NCBI RefSeq assembly: GCF_004851605.1
Contig: NZ_CP031093.1
Location: 2,728,692-2,792,691 of the forward strand
Length of the DNA stretch: 64,000 nucleotides
DNA from: Hydrocarboniclastica marina
GTDB taxonomy: Bacteria > Pseudomonadota > Gammaproteobacteria > Pseudomonadales > Oleiphilaceae
Reading direction: 5' to 3'
Shown: one piece after another, positions 25,854-34,480 of the stretch
Position numbering within the stretch: position 1 is the first letter of the stretch
Layout: each line of letters opens with the position of its first letter
Position numbers and translations under genes: made by a program
The notes under the pieces: generated by a model
What the model was told of the DNA's origin: nothing
The model's database searches: none
What the model saw: only the letters and a program-made list of their open reading frames with translations

Positions 25854-26522
25854 ATGCGAGTTTTCACCCCCCGCTTCACGGATTGCACTGCGGCACCGTT
25901 TGAGCTGGGCAAGATCGTCTGCGTCGGTCGCAACTATGCTGAGCACGCACGCGAGTTGGGCAACCCGGTGCCCTCGGAACCGCTGATCTTCATGAAGCCG
26001 GCAACGGCCGCGTGCGAGATGGAAGGGCCCCTGATACTTCCCACCGATCTCGGCAAAGTGCATTACGAAACTGAGCTGGCGCTTCTGGTCGGCAGGCCGC
26101 TCAGGCACGCCGAACCCGATGAGGTGTGGCCGGCTATCGTCGGGGTTGGTCTGGCGCTTGACCTTACCCTGAGAGACCTGCAGGCCCAACTGAAGGAAAA
26201 GGGCCACCCCTGGGAAGTGGCCAAGGGTTTCGATGGCGCCTGCCCATTATCGCATTTTCTCAAGTCCAATATCTGGCCTGAAGGCCGTCGTTGGCGTTTC
26301 AGCCTGACCGTCGATGGCGAGCTCCAGCAACACGGCGATACCGGCGACATGCTGACGCCTGTACCCGAGCTGGTCGCGTACATGAGCCGTTTCTTTACGC
26401 TTAACCCAGGGGATGTCATCCTCACCGGCACACCGGCAGGGGTCGGCAGTCTTTCTCCGGGGCAGTCGCTGGAGCTCACTCTGGAAGAGCATCTTACAGT
26501 CACCACGACGGTCGCCGGCTGA
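25854..26522 (+). CDS. Fumarylacetoacetate hydrolase family protein
   Basis: A 222-aa single-domain FAH-fold enzyme. 'KIVCVGRNYAEHARELGN', 'EPLIFMKPATA', 'HYETELALLVG' (with the metal-binding Glu residues) and 'LTGTPAGVGSL' are all present in order. Small members of this family are acylpyruvases or oxaloacetate decarboxylase/tautomerases that cleave or isomerise 2-oxo acids with Mg2+. This one resembles the YcgM/FAHD1 kind. CAGGAGACACC precedes the ATG. It stands before, and 65 bp from, the ABC1-family gene. Confidence 0.88.
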   Translation: MRVFTPRFTDCTAAPFELGKIVCVGRNYAEHARELGNPVPSEPLIFMKPATAACEMEGPLILPTDLGKVHYETELALLVGRPLRHAEPDEVWPAIVGVGLALDLTLRDLQAQLKEKGHPWEVAKGFDGACPLSHFLKSNIWPEGRRWRFSLTVDGELQQHGDTGDMLTPVPELVAYMSRFFTLNPGDVILTGTPAGVGSLSPGQSLELTLEEHLTVTTTVAG

Positions 26523-26587
26523 TCACTCCGGCATTTTCCCGTCAGCTGGCATCTTGCCAACAGCTCACCTGATCGGAACTGGTCTCT

Positions 26588-27901
26588 ATGGCGAAAAAAC
26601 CTGTAACCACGCGCACAGGCCGATTCATCCGGCTCGCTGGCATGACCGCATCGGTAGCGTCCCGTTACGCGGGAGCCCGCGCTAGGAGCTGGGTCGGGGC
26701 GGAGGAGAACGAGCAGCGGCGCAGTGAAAACTACAGCCGTATGGCTGAGGATATTGCCAGCACCCTGGGCGATCTTAAGGGCGCGGTGATGAAAGTCGGG
26801 CAGATTGCCTCTCAAACCCAGGATTTTCTACCCAAGGAATTCTCAGCCGCGCTGCAGCGACTGCAGAAAGAAGCGCCCCCGGTGCCCTTCGATGTCATCA
26901 CCGGTCAGATAGAATCCGAGTTGGGCAAGCCGGTAGCAGAGCTTTTTGCCACACTTGATGAAACGCCCTACGCGGCCGCGTCAATCGGTCAGGTTCATCG
27001 GGCGACGACCCATGAAGGGCAAGACGTTATCGTCAAAGTCCAGTACCCGGGGGTAGACGAGTCCTGCGATTCAGACCTGAAGCAGCTACGTATGGCCTTA
27101 CGCCTCGGCGGCCTGCTGAAACTGCCCAAGGAAAGCGTCGACCAGCTTTTTGCTGAGATCCGGCTACGCCTGCGGGAAGAACTCGACTATGAAAACGAGG
27201 CGCGCAATATAGCGCTTTTCCGCGATTTTCACCGTAAAGACACCTGGGTTCACATTCCTGAGGTACTGCCGCAGTTGTCCACGCGCAGGGTACTGACCAT
27301 GGAACTGGTGGAAGGCGACCACATCGAGGCGGTCACGCCCGAGCGTTATAGCCAGGACGCCATCAACACTATCGGCCACAGGCTGTTCACCACCATGGCT
27401 GACCAGCTGTTCCGCTTCCATTGTGTCCACGGCGACCCCCACGCCGGCAATTTCGCCTTCCGGCCCGACGGCAGTCTCATTCTTTATGATTTCGGTTGTG
27501 TAAAAAAACTGAAGCCGGAGATCGTGCAGGCTTATCGCAACGCAATCGTTTCGGCGCTGGACGAGGATTACGCCGCGCTTGATCGCTGCCTGATCGATCT
27601 GGGCGCGCGGGTTGAAGACAAGCCGGCCCTTGACCAGGCCTACTATGCGATGTGGCGCGATATCCTCATTGTTCCGTTTGCCAGCGCCGACACGCCCTAC
27701 GATTTCTCCCAGGCTGACCTGCACCGTCAGGTGGCCGCAAAGACGCCCACTGTGTTCAAACACATGGATTCACTGCGACCCGCTGTAGAGAGCATTTTCA
27801 TCGACCGGATGATTGCAGGACATTACTGGATTCTGAAACGCCTTGGCGTCCAGGCGGCATTTCGCAGTGAGCTGGAGCGCTATCTGAACGGAGAAGGCTA
27901 G
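26588..27901 (+). CDS. ABC1/AarF/UbiB-family atypical kinase
   Basis: A 437-aa protein of the UbiB/ADCK family. It shows the family-specific N-terminal 'KVGQIASQTQDFLP' (KxGQ motif), the Ala-rich loop 'AAASIGQVHRAT', 'VIVKVQYPG' with the ATP-contacting Lys, 'HGDPHAGNF' in the catalytic loop and 'LYDFGCVKKL' as the DFG equivalent. These proteins support ubiquinone or other lipid metabolism through ATPase activity. The canonical UbiB in the ubiquinone operon is longer and has C-terminal membrane helices, which are missing here, so this is a paralogue of unknown target. Confidence 0.9.
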   Translation: MAKKPVTTRTGRFIRLAGMTASVASRYAGARARSWVGAEENEQRRSENYSRMAEDIASTLGDLKGAVMKVGQIASQTQDFLPKEFSAALQRLQKEAPPVPFDVITGQIESELGKPVAELFATLDETPYAAASIGQVHRATTHEGQDVIVKVQYPGVDESCDSDLKQLRMALRLGGLLKLPKESVDQLFAEIRLRLREELDYENEARNIALFRDFHRKDTWVHIPEVLPQLSTRRVLTMELVEGDHIEAVTPERYSQDAINTIGHRLFTTMADQLFRFHCVHGDPHAGNFAFRPDGSLILYDFGCVKKLKPEIVQAYRNAIVSALDEDYAALDRCLIDLGARVEDKPALDQAYYAMWRDILIVPFASADTPYDFSQADLHRQVAAKTPTVFKHMDSLRPAVESIFIDRMIAGHYWILKRLGVQAAFRSELERYLNGEG

Positions 27902-27923
27902 CCGTTATCTGCTGCGTGCTTCA

Positions 27924-28868
27924 TTACCCGGCTCCATTCACCGGCTCGCTCCTGGACCTGTCCGGGGCAAGCAGGTGCAGACCCTGAGGATGGACCCGTA
28001 ATTTCAGCGGGGTGGCGAAACGTTGTGTTTCACCATCAATAGCAACACGCACTGAGCGCCGCCGCGTGTCAATGGTCAGTTCTGACGCACACAGGGTTTC
28101 GAGGTTTTCTGCCTGATCCAGATGGCCTGTAGCGCCACGCAGCAGCAGGCCAAACATGCCCCAGCGCGAGACCGGACGCGTCACCAGTACAGTCATTTTC
28201 TGCTGATCGATGCAGGATGAATCAAGGTTGAGCGCTTCCACCTGATACCGATTAAAGACAGCTGACACCATGGGACTTCGCACCCGGTGGACCTGGCCAT
28301 CGACGATCAATGTGAGCCGATGGTCCTGGCGGCTGTTCAGCGCCGTGTAGAACCCGGATATCAGCGCCACATAGCGATTTCTGCCAAACCGGGCCTGATG
28401 CCGTTCACGAGCATCAATAATTCTCGGAAAAACGCCTATAGAAATATTGATGACGAAGGGATGACCGTTGAGGGTGGCCACGGGAACATCGATCGGCGTA
28501 GCGCTGAGCAGTGCCTCGAGCGCGCTCTCCGGATCCAGGTCGATGCCCTGGGAGCGGGCAAAGAAATTAAAAGTTCCCAGCGGCAGGACCGAGAACGGAA
28601 CGTCGTTCTCCTCCAACAGAATCGGCAGCGCGGCGTTGATCGTCCCATCCCCGCCGGCCAGCACCAGGCAGCCGCCCGCCTCGCGGGCCTTTTGCAGTGC
28701 TATGCGTACGAGGTCGCACAGCTCCTCTTCTTCGCCCAACACCATCAGGGCTTCCAGACGATCGGTCGGAATTGTCTGTTCGATCAGGGCCTGAATCTCA
28801 TTCCCATCATAGGGCCCCGACTGCTTGTTCAAGACGAACGTGAACGAGGGGGGCTGTCTTACTTCCAT
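27924..28868 (-). CDS. Diacylglycerol/lipid kinase family protein
   Basis: A 314-aa protein of the YegS/BmrU/DagK-catalytic family, which phosphorylates diacylglycerol, phosphatidylglycerol or sphingoid-like lipids with ATP. The N terminus has the family pattern 'FVLNKQSGPYD'; the nucleotide motif 'VLAGGDGTINAAL' is near residue 70, and 'PLGTFNFFARSQGI' follows. The C-terminal beta-sandwich includes 'NISIGVFPRI' and ends in 'LHLLAP'. It has GGAG upstream of the ATG. It is convergent with the ABC1-family gene. Confidence 0.88.
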   Translation of the reverse strand: MEVRQPPSFTFVLNKQSGPYDGNEIQALIEQTIPTDRLEALMVLGEEEELCDLVRIALQKAREAGGCLVLAGGDGTINAALPILLEENDVPFSVLPLGTFNFFARSQGIDLDPESALEALLSATPIDVPVATLNGHPFVINISIGVFPRIIDARERHQARFGRNRYVALISGFYTALNSRQDHRLTLIVDGQVHRVRSPMVSAVFNRYQVEALNLDSSCIDQQKMTVLVTRPVSRWGMFGLLLRGATGHLDQAENLETLCASELTIDTRRRSVRVAIDGETQRFATPLKLRVHPQGLHLLAPDRSRSEPVNGAG

Positions 28869-29126
28869 GAGTTTCGGCTCCGTCCGAATGATTAGAAAAG
28901 TGTACGGTCCAGGCCCGCATCGATACCGCGAAACGTTGCGGCAACTTCAACCCCGTGATCAGATGACCACGCGTTTCAGAGATCGCTCCACTCGACGACA
29001 GGACACTAGCTGTTCTAACACAAGGCCAACGGCAGAGTTATTAACCTTTCGAAGGGCCAATGGCGATCACGGCCACCTTTGTTATGATGTCGGCCCATTT
29101 ATTAATTACCGGAAAGTGCTAGCCCC

Positions 29127-30368
29127 ATGACCGTCGCTGACAATGATCCCACCTCTTCCAACGACACCGGCGCGCCGCCAGGCGAGCAACCGAAGGCGAC
29201 ACTACAGGTTGGGGGCACCTCGGTCACTCTGCTGGGAACGGCCCACGTTTCCCGGCTCTCCGCCGAGGCCGTAAAGACCGAGATTATAACCGGGCTTTAT
29301 GATGCTGTTGCCATTGAGCTATGCCCGACCCGACACCGCAACCTGGAACGCCCGGATGACATGGGCAAGCTCGACATGATTCAGGTCCTGCGCGAGGGTA
29401 AAGCGCCCATGGTTGCAGCAAGCCTTGCCCTGGCAGCATACCAGCAACGGCTGGCGGACCAGTTTGGCATAGAGCCAGGTGCAGACATGCGCGCCGCAAT
29501 GGATGAGGCCAAGCTTGCGGGACTACCGGTACTCCTGGTCGACAGGGACCTCGGAACCACACTGAAACGTTGCTATCGCAGTATGCCGTTCTGGCAGCGT
29601 ATGCCCATGGTGTTGGGCTTGATCTCCAGCGTGATGTCCAAGCAGGAGATTTCAGAAGAGCAGATAGAGAAGCTGAAGGAAGGCGACGTACTCGAAACCA
29701 CCTTCAACGAGTTTGCAGAAAACGACAAAGCGCTCTATGGGCCATTGATAGACGAGCGCGACCGCTATATGGCAGCGAAGATCCGTCAGGATGCCAGACT
29801 GGGCTACAAGCACATCCTTGCCGTGGTCGGCGCCGGGCACATGAAAGGCATCAAGCGCTATCTGGAGGAGGAAGAGCCAGCCACTCCCGAGACAGTCATA
29901 GAGGAGCTGGAATCAGTACCGCCGGGCGCAAAATGGCCGAAGCTGATCCCCTGGTTCGTGGCTGCGCTGGTCATTGCCGGGTTTGTGCTGGGCTTCCTGC
30001 GCAACCCGGACCTGGGCTGGCAGCTCATTATCGACTGGACGCTGATTAATGGAGGCCTCGCTGGGATCGGGGCAATTATCGCCCTGGCCCACCCCGTCAC
30101 GATTATTACATCAGCTCTGGCCGCACCGCTGACCTCGCTCAACCCGACTATCGGAGTGGGTTTCGTTGCGGCGGCAGTAGAGGCGTTAATACGCAAGCCG
30201 AGTGTCGGTGATTTCAGCCGCCTGCGGCAGGACACCAGCCGCCTTAAAGGCTGGTGGCAGAACCGGGTGTCCCGCGTATTGCTGGTCTTCGTGCTGACAA
30301 CATTGGGTTCCGCATCCGCCACCTATATCGCCGGCTTCAAGATGGTAGGCCGCCTGACGGGAGGGTGA
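29127..30368 (+). CDS. TraB/GumN family membrane protein
   Basis: A 413-aa protein of the TraB domain family. The N-terminal domain (about 25-240) contains the conserved 'LLGTAHVS', 'VAIELCPTRH' with the essential Glu, 'LVDRDLGTTLKR' and 'HILAVVGAGHMKGI', which together resemble a metal-dependent peptidase-like (Tiki/erythromycin-esterase-like) fold. The C-terminal 130 residues hold about four transmembrane helices. The function of the bacterial family is unknown; human TRABD is a homologue. The upstream region is AT-rich with TTATGATG as a possible -10. Confidence 0.85.
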   Translation: MTVADNDPTSSNDTGAPPGEQPKATLQVGGTSVTLLGTAHVSRLSAEAVKTEIITGLYDAVAIELCPTRHRNLERPDDMGKLDMIQVLREGKAPMVAASLALAAYQQRLADQFGIEPGADMRAAMDEAKLAGLPVLLVDRDLGTTLKRCYRSMPFWQRMPMVLGLISSVMSKQEISEEQIEKLKEGDVLETTFNEFAENDKALYGPLIDERDRYMAAKIRQDARLGYKHILAVVGAGHMKGIKRYLEEEEPATPETVIEELESVPPGAKWPKLIPWFVAALVIAGFVLGFLRNPDLGWQLIIDWTLINGGLAGIGAIIALAHPVTIITSALAAPLTSLNPTIGVGFVAAAVEALIRKPSVGDFSRLRQDTSRLKGWWQNRVSRVLLVFVLTTLGSASATYIAGFKMVGRLTGG

Positions 30369-30406
30369 CCGACGGCTGCCCTCGGGACACGCGAAACTGT
30401 TGAGAT

Positions 30407-31183
30407 TCAGTAGGCTGTGGCAATACCGTTTTTCAGGCAGTCTTTCAGAATGCCTCTGGTGCTTGCGGCCACATCATTGCTCATGAACAGCTTTTTCCGT
30501 TCGTTCTCGAGAAAGTCAGCGCCGAAATCCCTGGTCAAATGTATGGAGGCGTAGCAGTTATTGTCGAACGCCTCCCGGCTGAAATACCAACCCCCTTCAT
30601 AGCCACCAATCTCGCGATAGCGCGAGAAGGCCCATTCCAGAATACCTGAGATTCTGTCTTTCTCGGCTTCAGAGGCCGCCGGGATGTAGTAACTGATGGC
30701 CACCTCGCCAATGTTCACCTGCAGACGCATAACCAGAGCCTGGCCTGATTCCAGGCGGATGCGGTAATAGGCATCGATCTGTCCCGGGACGTGGCTGATC
30801 TCAATAGCGGTCCGGCTGTTCCGCAGCGTTTTCTCTAACTCAGCGGAACGGACCCTGCGTTCCTCCCACCGTTTGAACGGCTCAAGGGGGAAATCGATCA
30901 GAAGGCAGGCGTTGGGAAATGTCTCGTAAAAGAGTCGCTCGGAGCGACGCTGAAGGTCCATGACGTTGACATCCCGCTCGGAGAAGAAAACAACCATTGC
31001 GATCACGATGCCAGACGCCGCCACCTGGCCCAGCGACATAGCTATTAATATCCAATCCTGACCATTTTCCTCGCCGAGAAAGTAAAAAGCGACCGCGGCG
31101 GCGCTGATCAGCGCAAGCACGAGCACGGCGATGGAGACAACTTTTACCCATGCCGGGGCATAAATAAAACTCCGACTTTCCAT
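30407..31183 (-). CDS. Unknown membrane protein with two N-terminal helices
   Basis: A 258-aa protein that I do not recognise. Two hydrophobic helices are at about 13-35 and 45-67, then a soluble domain of about 190 residues follows with mixed alpha/beta character, rich in aromatic and acidic residues ('YYIPAASEAEKDR', 'GGWYFSREAFDNN'). The arrangement suggests a membrane anchor with a cytoplasmic sensor or binding domain. No catalytic motif was found. It is convergent with the TraB-family gene and followed only by 38 bp. Confidence 0.7.
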   Translation of the reverse strand: MESRSFIYAPAWVKVVSIAVLVLALISAAAVAFYFLGEENGQDWILIAMSLGQVAASGIVIAMVVFFSERDVNVMDLQRRSERLFYETFPNACLLIDFPLEPFKRWEERRVRSAELEKTLRNSRTAIEISHVPGQIDAYYRIRLESGQALVMRLQVNIGEVAISYYIPAASEAEKDRISGILEWAFSRYREIGGYEGGWYFSREAFDNNCYASIHLTRDFGADFLENERKKLFMSNDVAASTRGILKDCLKNGIATAY

Positions 31184-31462
31184 AAGCTAGATGTCCAGAT
31201 GCATGTTGAGTTAAGAGTCGTGCAGGCGCTTATCCCGTGCGGGCAATCACCGACCCTGAGTGGTGCGCCCATCGGGAACTCCCCGGAGCCAGCCAGAAAC
31301 AGCCGCCTGGGACACTAGCCTAGCAGTTCTTCGATATTTGTCCGGCCCGACGCGGGCAGTTTGGCGTTGCTTTTTTTCAGAGCCGGCTTCACCGCAGTAG
31401 CGAGATACTGGAGTTCGAAGCGATAGGCCAGTAATCTCCGGCTTTGGTTTGATTGAGACTGA

Positions 31463-32185
31463 GTGTCGCCTATGCCTGCCGCTGCCGCCCGCAAGCGCTC
31501 CTTCGCCAGCCGACTGTGGCGCAAACTCTGCCTGTTGGCAGCCTTTGTTGTTCTGGCAGTGCTGGCTCTGATCCTCCTGCTGCGCTTTGTCAATCCGCCA
31601 ACATCCGCCTTCATGCTAGGGCACCAGCTAAGCACCTCTTCCAGTCCGCTACGGCATCAATGGGTGGAGTTTGAATCGATGTCTCCCTGGCTGCCGCTGG
31701 CGGTCATGGCCAGCGAAGACCAGAAGTTCCCACACCACTGGGGTTTTGACATAGGTTCTATCGGTACGGCCCTTCGCAATTATAGCCAGGGCGGTCGGCT
31801 TCGAGGCGCGAGCACGATTTCACAGCAGACCACTAAAAACCTCTTTCTGTGGTCGGGTCAGTCGCTGGCGAGAAAAGGCATTGAGGCCGCGCTCACCGCT
31901 CCCCTCGAGCTGCTATGGACAAAGCGGCGCATCATGGAGGTGTATCTCAATATCGCGGAATTCGGGGAGGGTATTTACGGTGTCGAGGCAGCAAGCCGTC
32001 ACTTTTTCGGGGTGCCCGCAAGCGCCATCACTGCAAAGCAGGCAGCGTTACTCGCAGCGGTCCTGCCTAGCCCCAAGCGTTTCCGGGTCGACGCGCCCTC
32101 CCCTTATATTCAGGATCGTGTTTCCTGGATTCGCCGACAAATGGCCCAACTCGGTGGCCCGGGTATCGTGCGCGTACTGGACTGA
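31463..32185 (+). CDS. mtgA: Monofunctional biosynthetic peptidoglycan transglycosylase
   Basis: A 240-aa GT51 glycosyltransferase that polymerises lipid II into glycan strands. One N-terminal transmembrane anchor (about 18-42) is followed by the five GT51 motifs: 'ASEDQKFPHHWGFD' with the catalytic Glu, 'RGASTISQQTTKNLFLW', 'RKGIEAALT', 'KRRIMEVYLNIAEFGEGIYGVEAAS' (second catalytic Glu) and 'LLAAVLPSPKR'. No transpeptidase domain is present, as expected for MtgA. The start is uncertain between GTG 31463 and ATG 31472. Confidence 0.94.
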   Translation: MSPMPAAAARKRSFASRLWRKLCLLAAFVVLAVLALILLLRFVNPPTSAFMLGHQLSTSSSPLRHQWVEFESMSPWLPLAVMASEDQKFPHHWGFDIGSIGTALRNYSQGGRLRGASTISQQTTKNLFLWSGQSLARKGIEAALTAPLELLWTKRRIMEVYLNIAEFGEGIYGVEAASRHFFGVPASAITAKQAALLAAVLPSPKRFRVDAPSPYIQDRVSWIRRQMAQLGGPGIVRVLD

Positions 32186-32225
32186 AACCGCAGACTACGA
32201 ACAAGCAGATGAGACTGAGACATCT

Positions 32226-32555
32226 ATGCACACTGTTTATCTCGCGCTTGCGATAGTTGCCGAAGTCATCGCTACTTCAGCCTTGAAATCGACCCACGAG
32301 TTCACGCGTTTCTGGCCGAGTCTTCTGGTTATTTGCGGCTATGTGGCGGCGTTTTATTTCCTGACTTTGGCTCTGCGGGTGTTTCCTGTGGGCGTGGCTT
32401 ACGCGGTCTGGTCGGGGATGGGCATCGTACTGATTACAGCGGTAGGCTGGGTCTTTTACAACCAGCGACTGGATTCGCCCGCCCTGTTAGGCATCGGCTT
32501 CATTATTACGGGTGTCCTTCTGATCAATCTTTTCTCAAAAGCAAGCGCCGGCTGA
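32226..32555 (+). CDS. SMR-family small multidrug efflux protein
   Basis: A 109-aa protein with four transmembrane helices, of the EmrE/QacE kind. The membrane-embedded Glu of helix 1 is present in 'LAIVAEVIATSALK' (E14), the residue that binds cationic drug and protons, and 'YAVWSGMGIVLIT' is the conserved third-helix signature. Such proteins work as antiparallel dimers that export lipophilic cations. It starts 40 bp after mtgA and ends just before a strong terminator, so the two may share a transcript. Confidence 0.92.
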   Translation: MHTVYLALAIVAEVIATSALKSTHEFTRFWPSLLVICGYVAAFYFLTLALRVFPVGVAYAVWSGMGIVLITAVGWVFYNQRLDSPALLGIGFIITGVLLINLFSKASAG

Positions 32556-32559
32556 ATTG

Positions 32560-32588
32560 AAAAGACCGGCTTACGAGGCCGGTCTTTT
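32560..32588. terminator. Bidirectional rho-independent terminator
   Basis: AAAAGACCGGC / GCCGGTCTTTT form a perfect stem with a short 7-nt loop, with A and T tracts on both sides. It ends the mtgA/SMR transcript on the plus strand and the ppiC transcript on the minus strand. Confidence 0.9.
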
Positions 32589-32613
32589 GGCTTGCTCAAT
32601 CCTTACAGCGGGA

Positions 32614-32895
32614 TCAGTCCTTGCGACTGGTCACTTCCAGTAAGTGATAACCGAACTGGGTCTGAACCGGTCCATGGACCGTATTCAGGTCACCGCTGAA
32701 GACGACCTGATCGAACTCAGGCACCATCTGGCCGCGGCCAAATTCGCCAAGGTCGCCGCCCTGCTTACCCGATGGGCAAGTAGAATGCTCACGCGCCACA
32801 GCGGCGAAATCACGACCGCCTTCGATTTCTTTCTTCAGGTTTTCACACTGTGCCTTGTCTTTGACCAGGATATGTCTTGCGCTTGCACGGGCCAT
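32614..32895 (-). CDS. ppiC: Parvulin-type peptidyl-prolyl cis-trans isomerase
   Basis: A 93-aa single-domain rotamase of the E. coli PpiC (Par10) type, cytoplasmic because no signal is present. 'ARHILVK' at the start (active-site His), 'FAAVAREHSTCPSG' with the conserved Cys/Ser region, 'GGDLGEFGRGQMVPEFD' and 'TQFGYHLLEV' (second His) are all recognisable. The length equals that of PpiC. It has GGGAG before the ATG. It stands alone between the terminator and the flavoprotein gene. Confidence 0.95.
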   Translation of the reverse strand: MARASARHILVKDKAQCENLKKEIEGGRDFAAVAREHSTCPSGKQGGDLGEFGRGQMVPEFDQVVFSGDLNTVHGPVQTQFGYHLLEVTSRKD

Positions 32896-32956
32896 AACGG
32901 GCTCCCTTTGGGTTGAAATAAATAAATGAATTGAAATAAAAGCCGGGAATTATCCC

Positions 32957-34360
32957 TTATTCAGGGTCGAAAAGCTTGCCCGGGTTGATAATGCCGTTGG
33001 GGTCGAATACCTGCTTGATCGCACGCAGGTAACTGATTTCAGTCTCACTGCGCGTGAATCGCAGATAGGGTTTTTTGGTCATGCCGACGCCATGTTCGGC
33101 GGAGATACTGCCGCCATGACGCGCCACGATATCAAAAACCCATTGGTTCACCGTGGCGCAGCGGCTGAAAAATTCCGTTTTGTCCATGGTTTCTGGCTTG
33201 AGGATATTAAGGTGCAGGTTGCCGTCACCGATGTGGCCAAACCAGATGATTTCGAAATCGGGGTAGTGTTCCCGTACCACTGCGTCTATCTCCGACAGGA
33301 ACAGGGGTACCCTGGATACGACGACTGAAATGTCGTTCTTGTATGGCGTCCGGGGGGCGATCGATTCGGAGATCCGCTCGCGCAACTGCCACAGTTTGCG
33401 GGCCTGGGTCTCGTTCTGGCTGACTACGCCATCCAGCACCCAGCCTTTCTCAACGCACTCCTCAAAGAGCGCCATTGCCGTCTCCATGACAGCCTCCGAC
33501 GTAGCCTCAAACTCCAGCAAAGCATAGTACGGTGCCTCGGTTTCAAAAGGCGCAGGGGTATCGCCATGCGCCAGCACATGGCCCATAGCCTGGTGCGAGA
33601 AGAATTCGTAGGCTGTCAGGTCCAGCTTTTGCTGGTAAGCCTGCAGCACGTCCATGGTATTGGTCAGGTCCGCCAGCCCCAACACCAGCACTTGCAGGTT
33701 CTCCGGTGGCCGGGTCAGGCGCATGGTCGCTTCAGTAATAAACCCCAGGGTCCCCTCTGCACCAATGAACAGATGGCGGAGGTCGTAGCCGGTGTTGTTT
33801 TTCACCAGGTCACGATTAAGCTCAAGAATCTCGCCTTTACCCGTCACTACAGTGAGCCCGGCCACCCAATCGCGACTCATCCCGTATCGGATGACCTTGA
33901 TACCCCCGGCGTTGGTCGACAGGTTGCCCCCCAGCTGGCTCGACCCTGCTGAGGCGAAGTCCACCGGGTAGTAGAGCCCCTGGTCCGCCGCAAACTGCTG
34001 CAACTGTTCGGTAATCACCCCTGCCTGGCACTTCACGGTACGATCGCTGGCGCTGAAGTCGCTGATGTTGTTCATCAGATCAAACGCCACCACCAATTCG
34101 CCATTCGCGGCGACGGCACCCGCACTCAGGCCTGTACGGCCGCCCGAAGGTACCAGCGCGACTTTGTTTTCGTTGGCAAAATTGACGATGGCCTGTACCT
34201 GGCCTGTATCACGCGGAAGAATGATAGCCAGCGGTCTCGGCTCAAACTGGCGCGTCCAGTCCTTGCCGTAGGTCTGCAAGTCGTCGGGCTCGGTCAAAAC
34301 ACGGGCTTCAGGCACAGCGGCGCGGAGTCGGTCGATCAGATCAGAAGATGCGTCATTCAT
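32957..34360 (-). CDS. FAD-linked oxidase, probable D-2-hydroxyglutarate dehydrogenase
   Basis: A 467-aa flavoprotein of the VAO/PCMH family: 'LVPSGGRTGLSAGAV' and 'GSSQLGGNLSTNAGGIKVIRYG' are the FAD pyrophosphate and histidyl-linkage regions, and 'WFGHIGDGNLHLNI' and 'EHGVGMTKK' are the metal/substrate site of the D-lactate/D-2-hydroxyglutarate branch. It is divergent from serA. SerA makes D-2-hydroxyglutarate by using 2-oxoglutarate as oxidant, and in Pseudomonas stutzeri a neighbouring enzyme of this type recycles it and drives serine synthesis. Substrate choice (2-hydroxyglutarate over lactate or glycolate) is therefore inferred from context. Confidence 0.82.
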   Translation of the reverse strand: MNDASSDLIDRLRAAVPEARVLTEPDDLQTYGKDWTRQFEPRPLAIILPRDTGQVQAIVNFANENKVALVPSGGRTGLSAGAVAANGELVVAFDLMNNISDFSASDRTVKCQAGVITEQLQQFAADQGLYYPVDFASAGSSQLGGNLSTNAGGIKVIRYGMSRDWVAGLTVVTGKGEILELNRDLVKNNTGYDLRHLFIGAEGTLGFITEATMRLTRPPENLQVLVLGLADLTNTMDVLQAYQQKLDLTAYEFFSHQAMGHVLAHGDTPAPFETEAPYYALLEFEATSEAVMETAMALFEECVEKGWVLDGVVSQNETQARKLWQLRERISESIAPRTPYKNDISVVVSRVPLFLSEIDAVVREHYPDFEIIWFGHIGDGNLHLNILKPETMDKTEFFSRCATVNQWVFDIVARHGGSISAEHGVGMTKKPYLRFTRSETEISYLRAIKQVFDPNGIINPGKLFDPE

Positions 34361-34416
34361 AGCTGAGGGTCTTTTTAAGAAGGTCGCGTTCAGAAGGCTC
34401 CAAAATTAACTTCTAT

Positions 34417-34427
34417 GTTATCATAAC
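34417..34427. promoter_or_regulatory. AT-rich imperfect palindrome in the divergent serA promoter region
   Basis: GTTAT-C-ATAAC lies in the only AT-rich part of the 120-bp gap between serA and the flavoprotein gene, 54 bp before the serA ATG. It could be a -10 region or a regulator half-site pair. The evidence is symmetry and position only. Confidence 0.35.
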
Positions 34428-34480
34428 GCCCCCGTTCACCCACCTCCCCCGAGGCAGAAGCGATAAGGTCCGGAAAGTCC

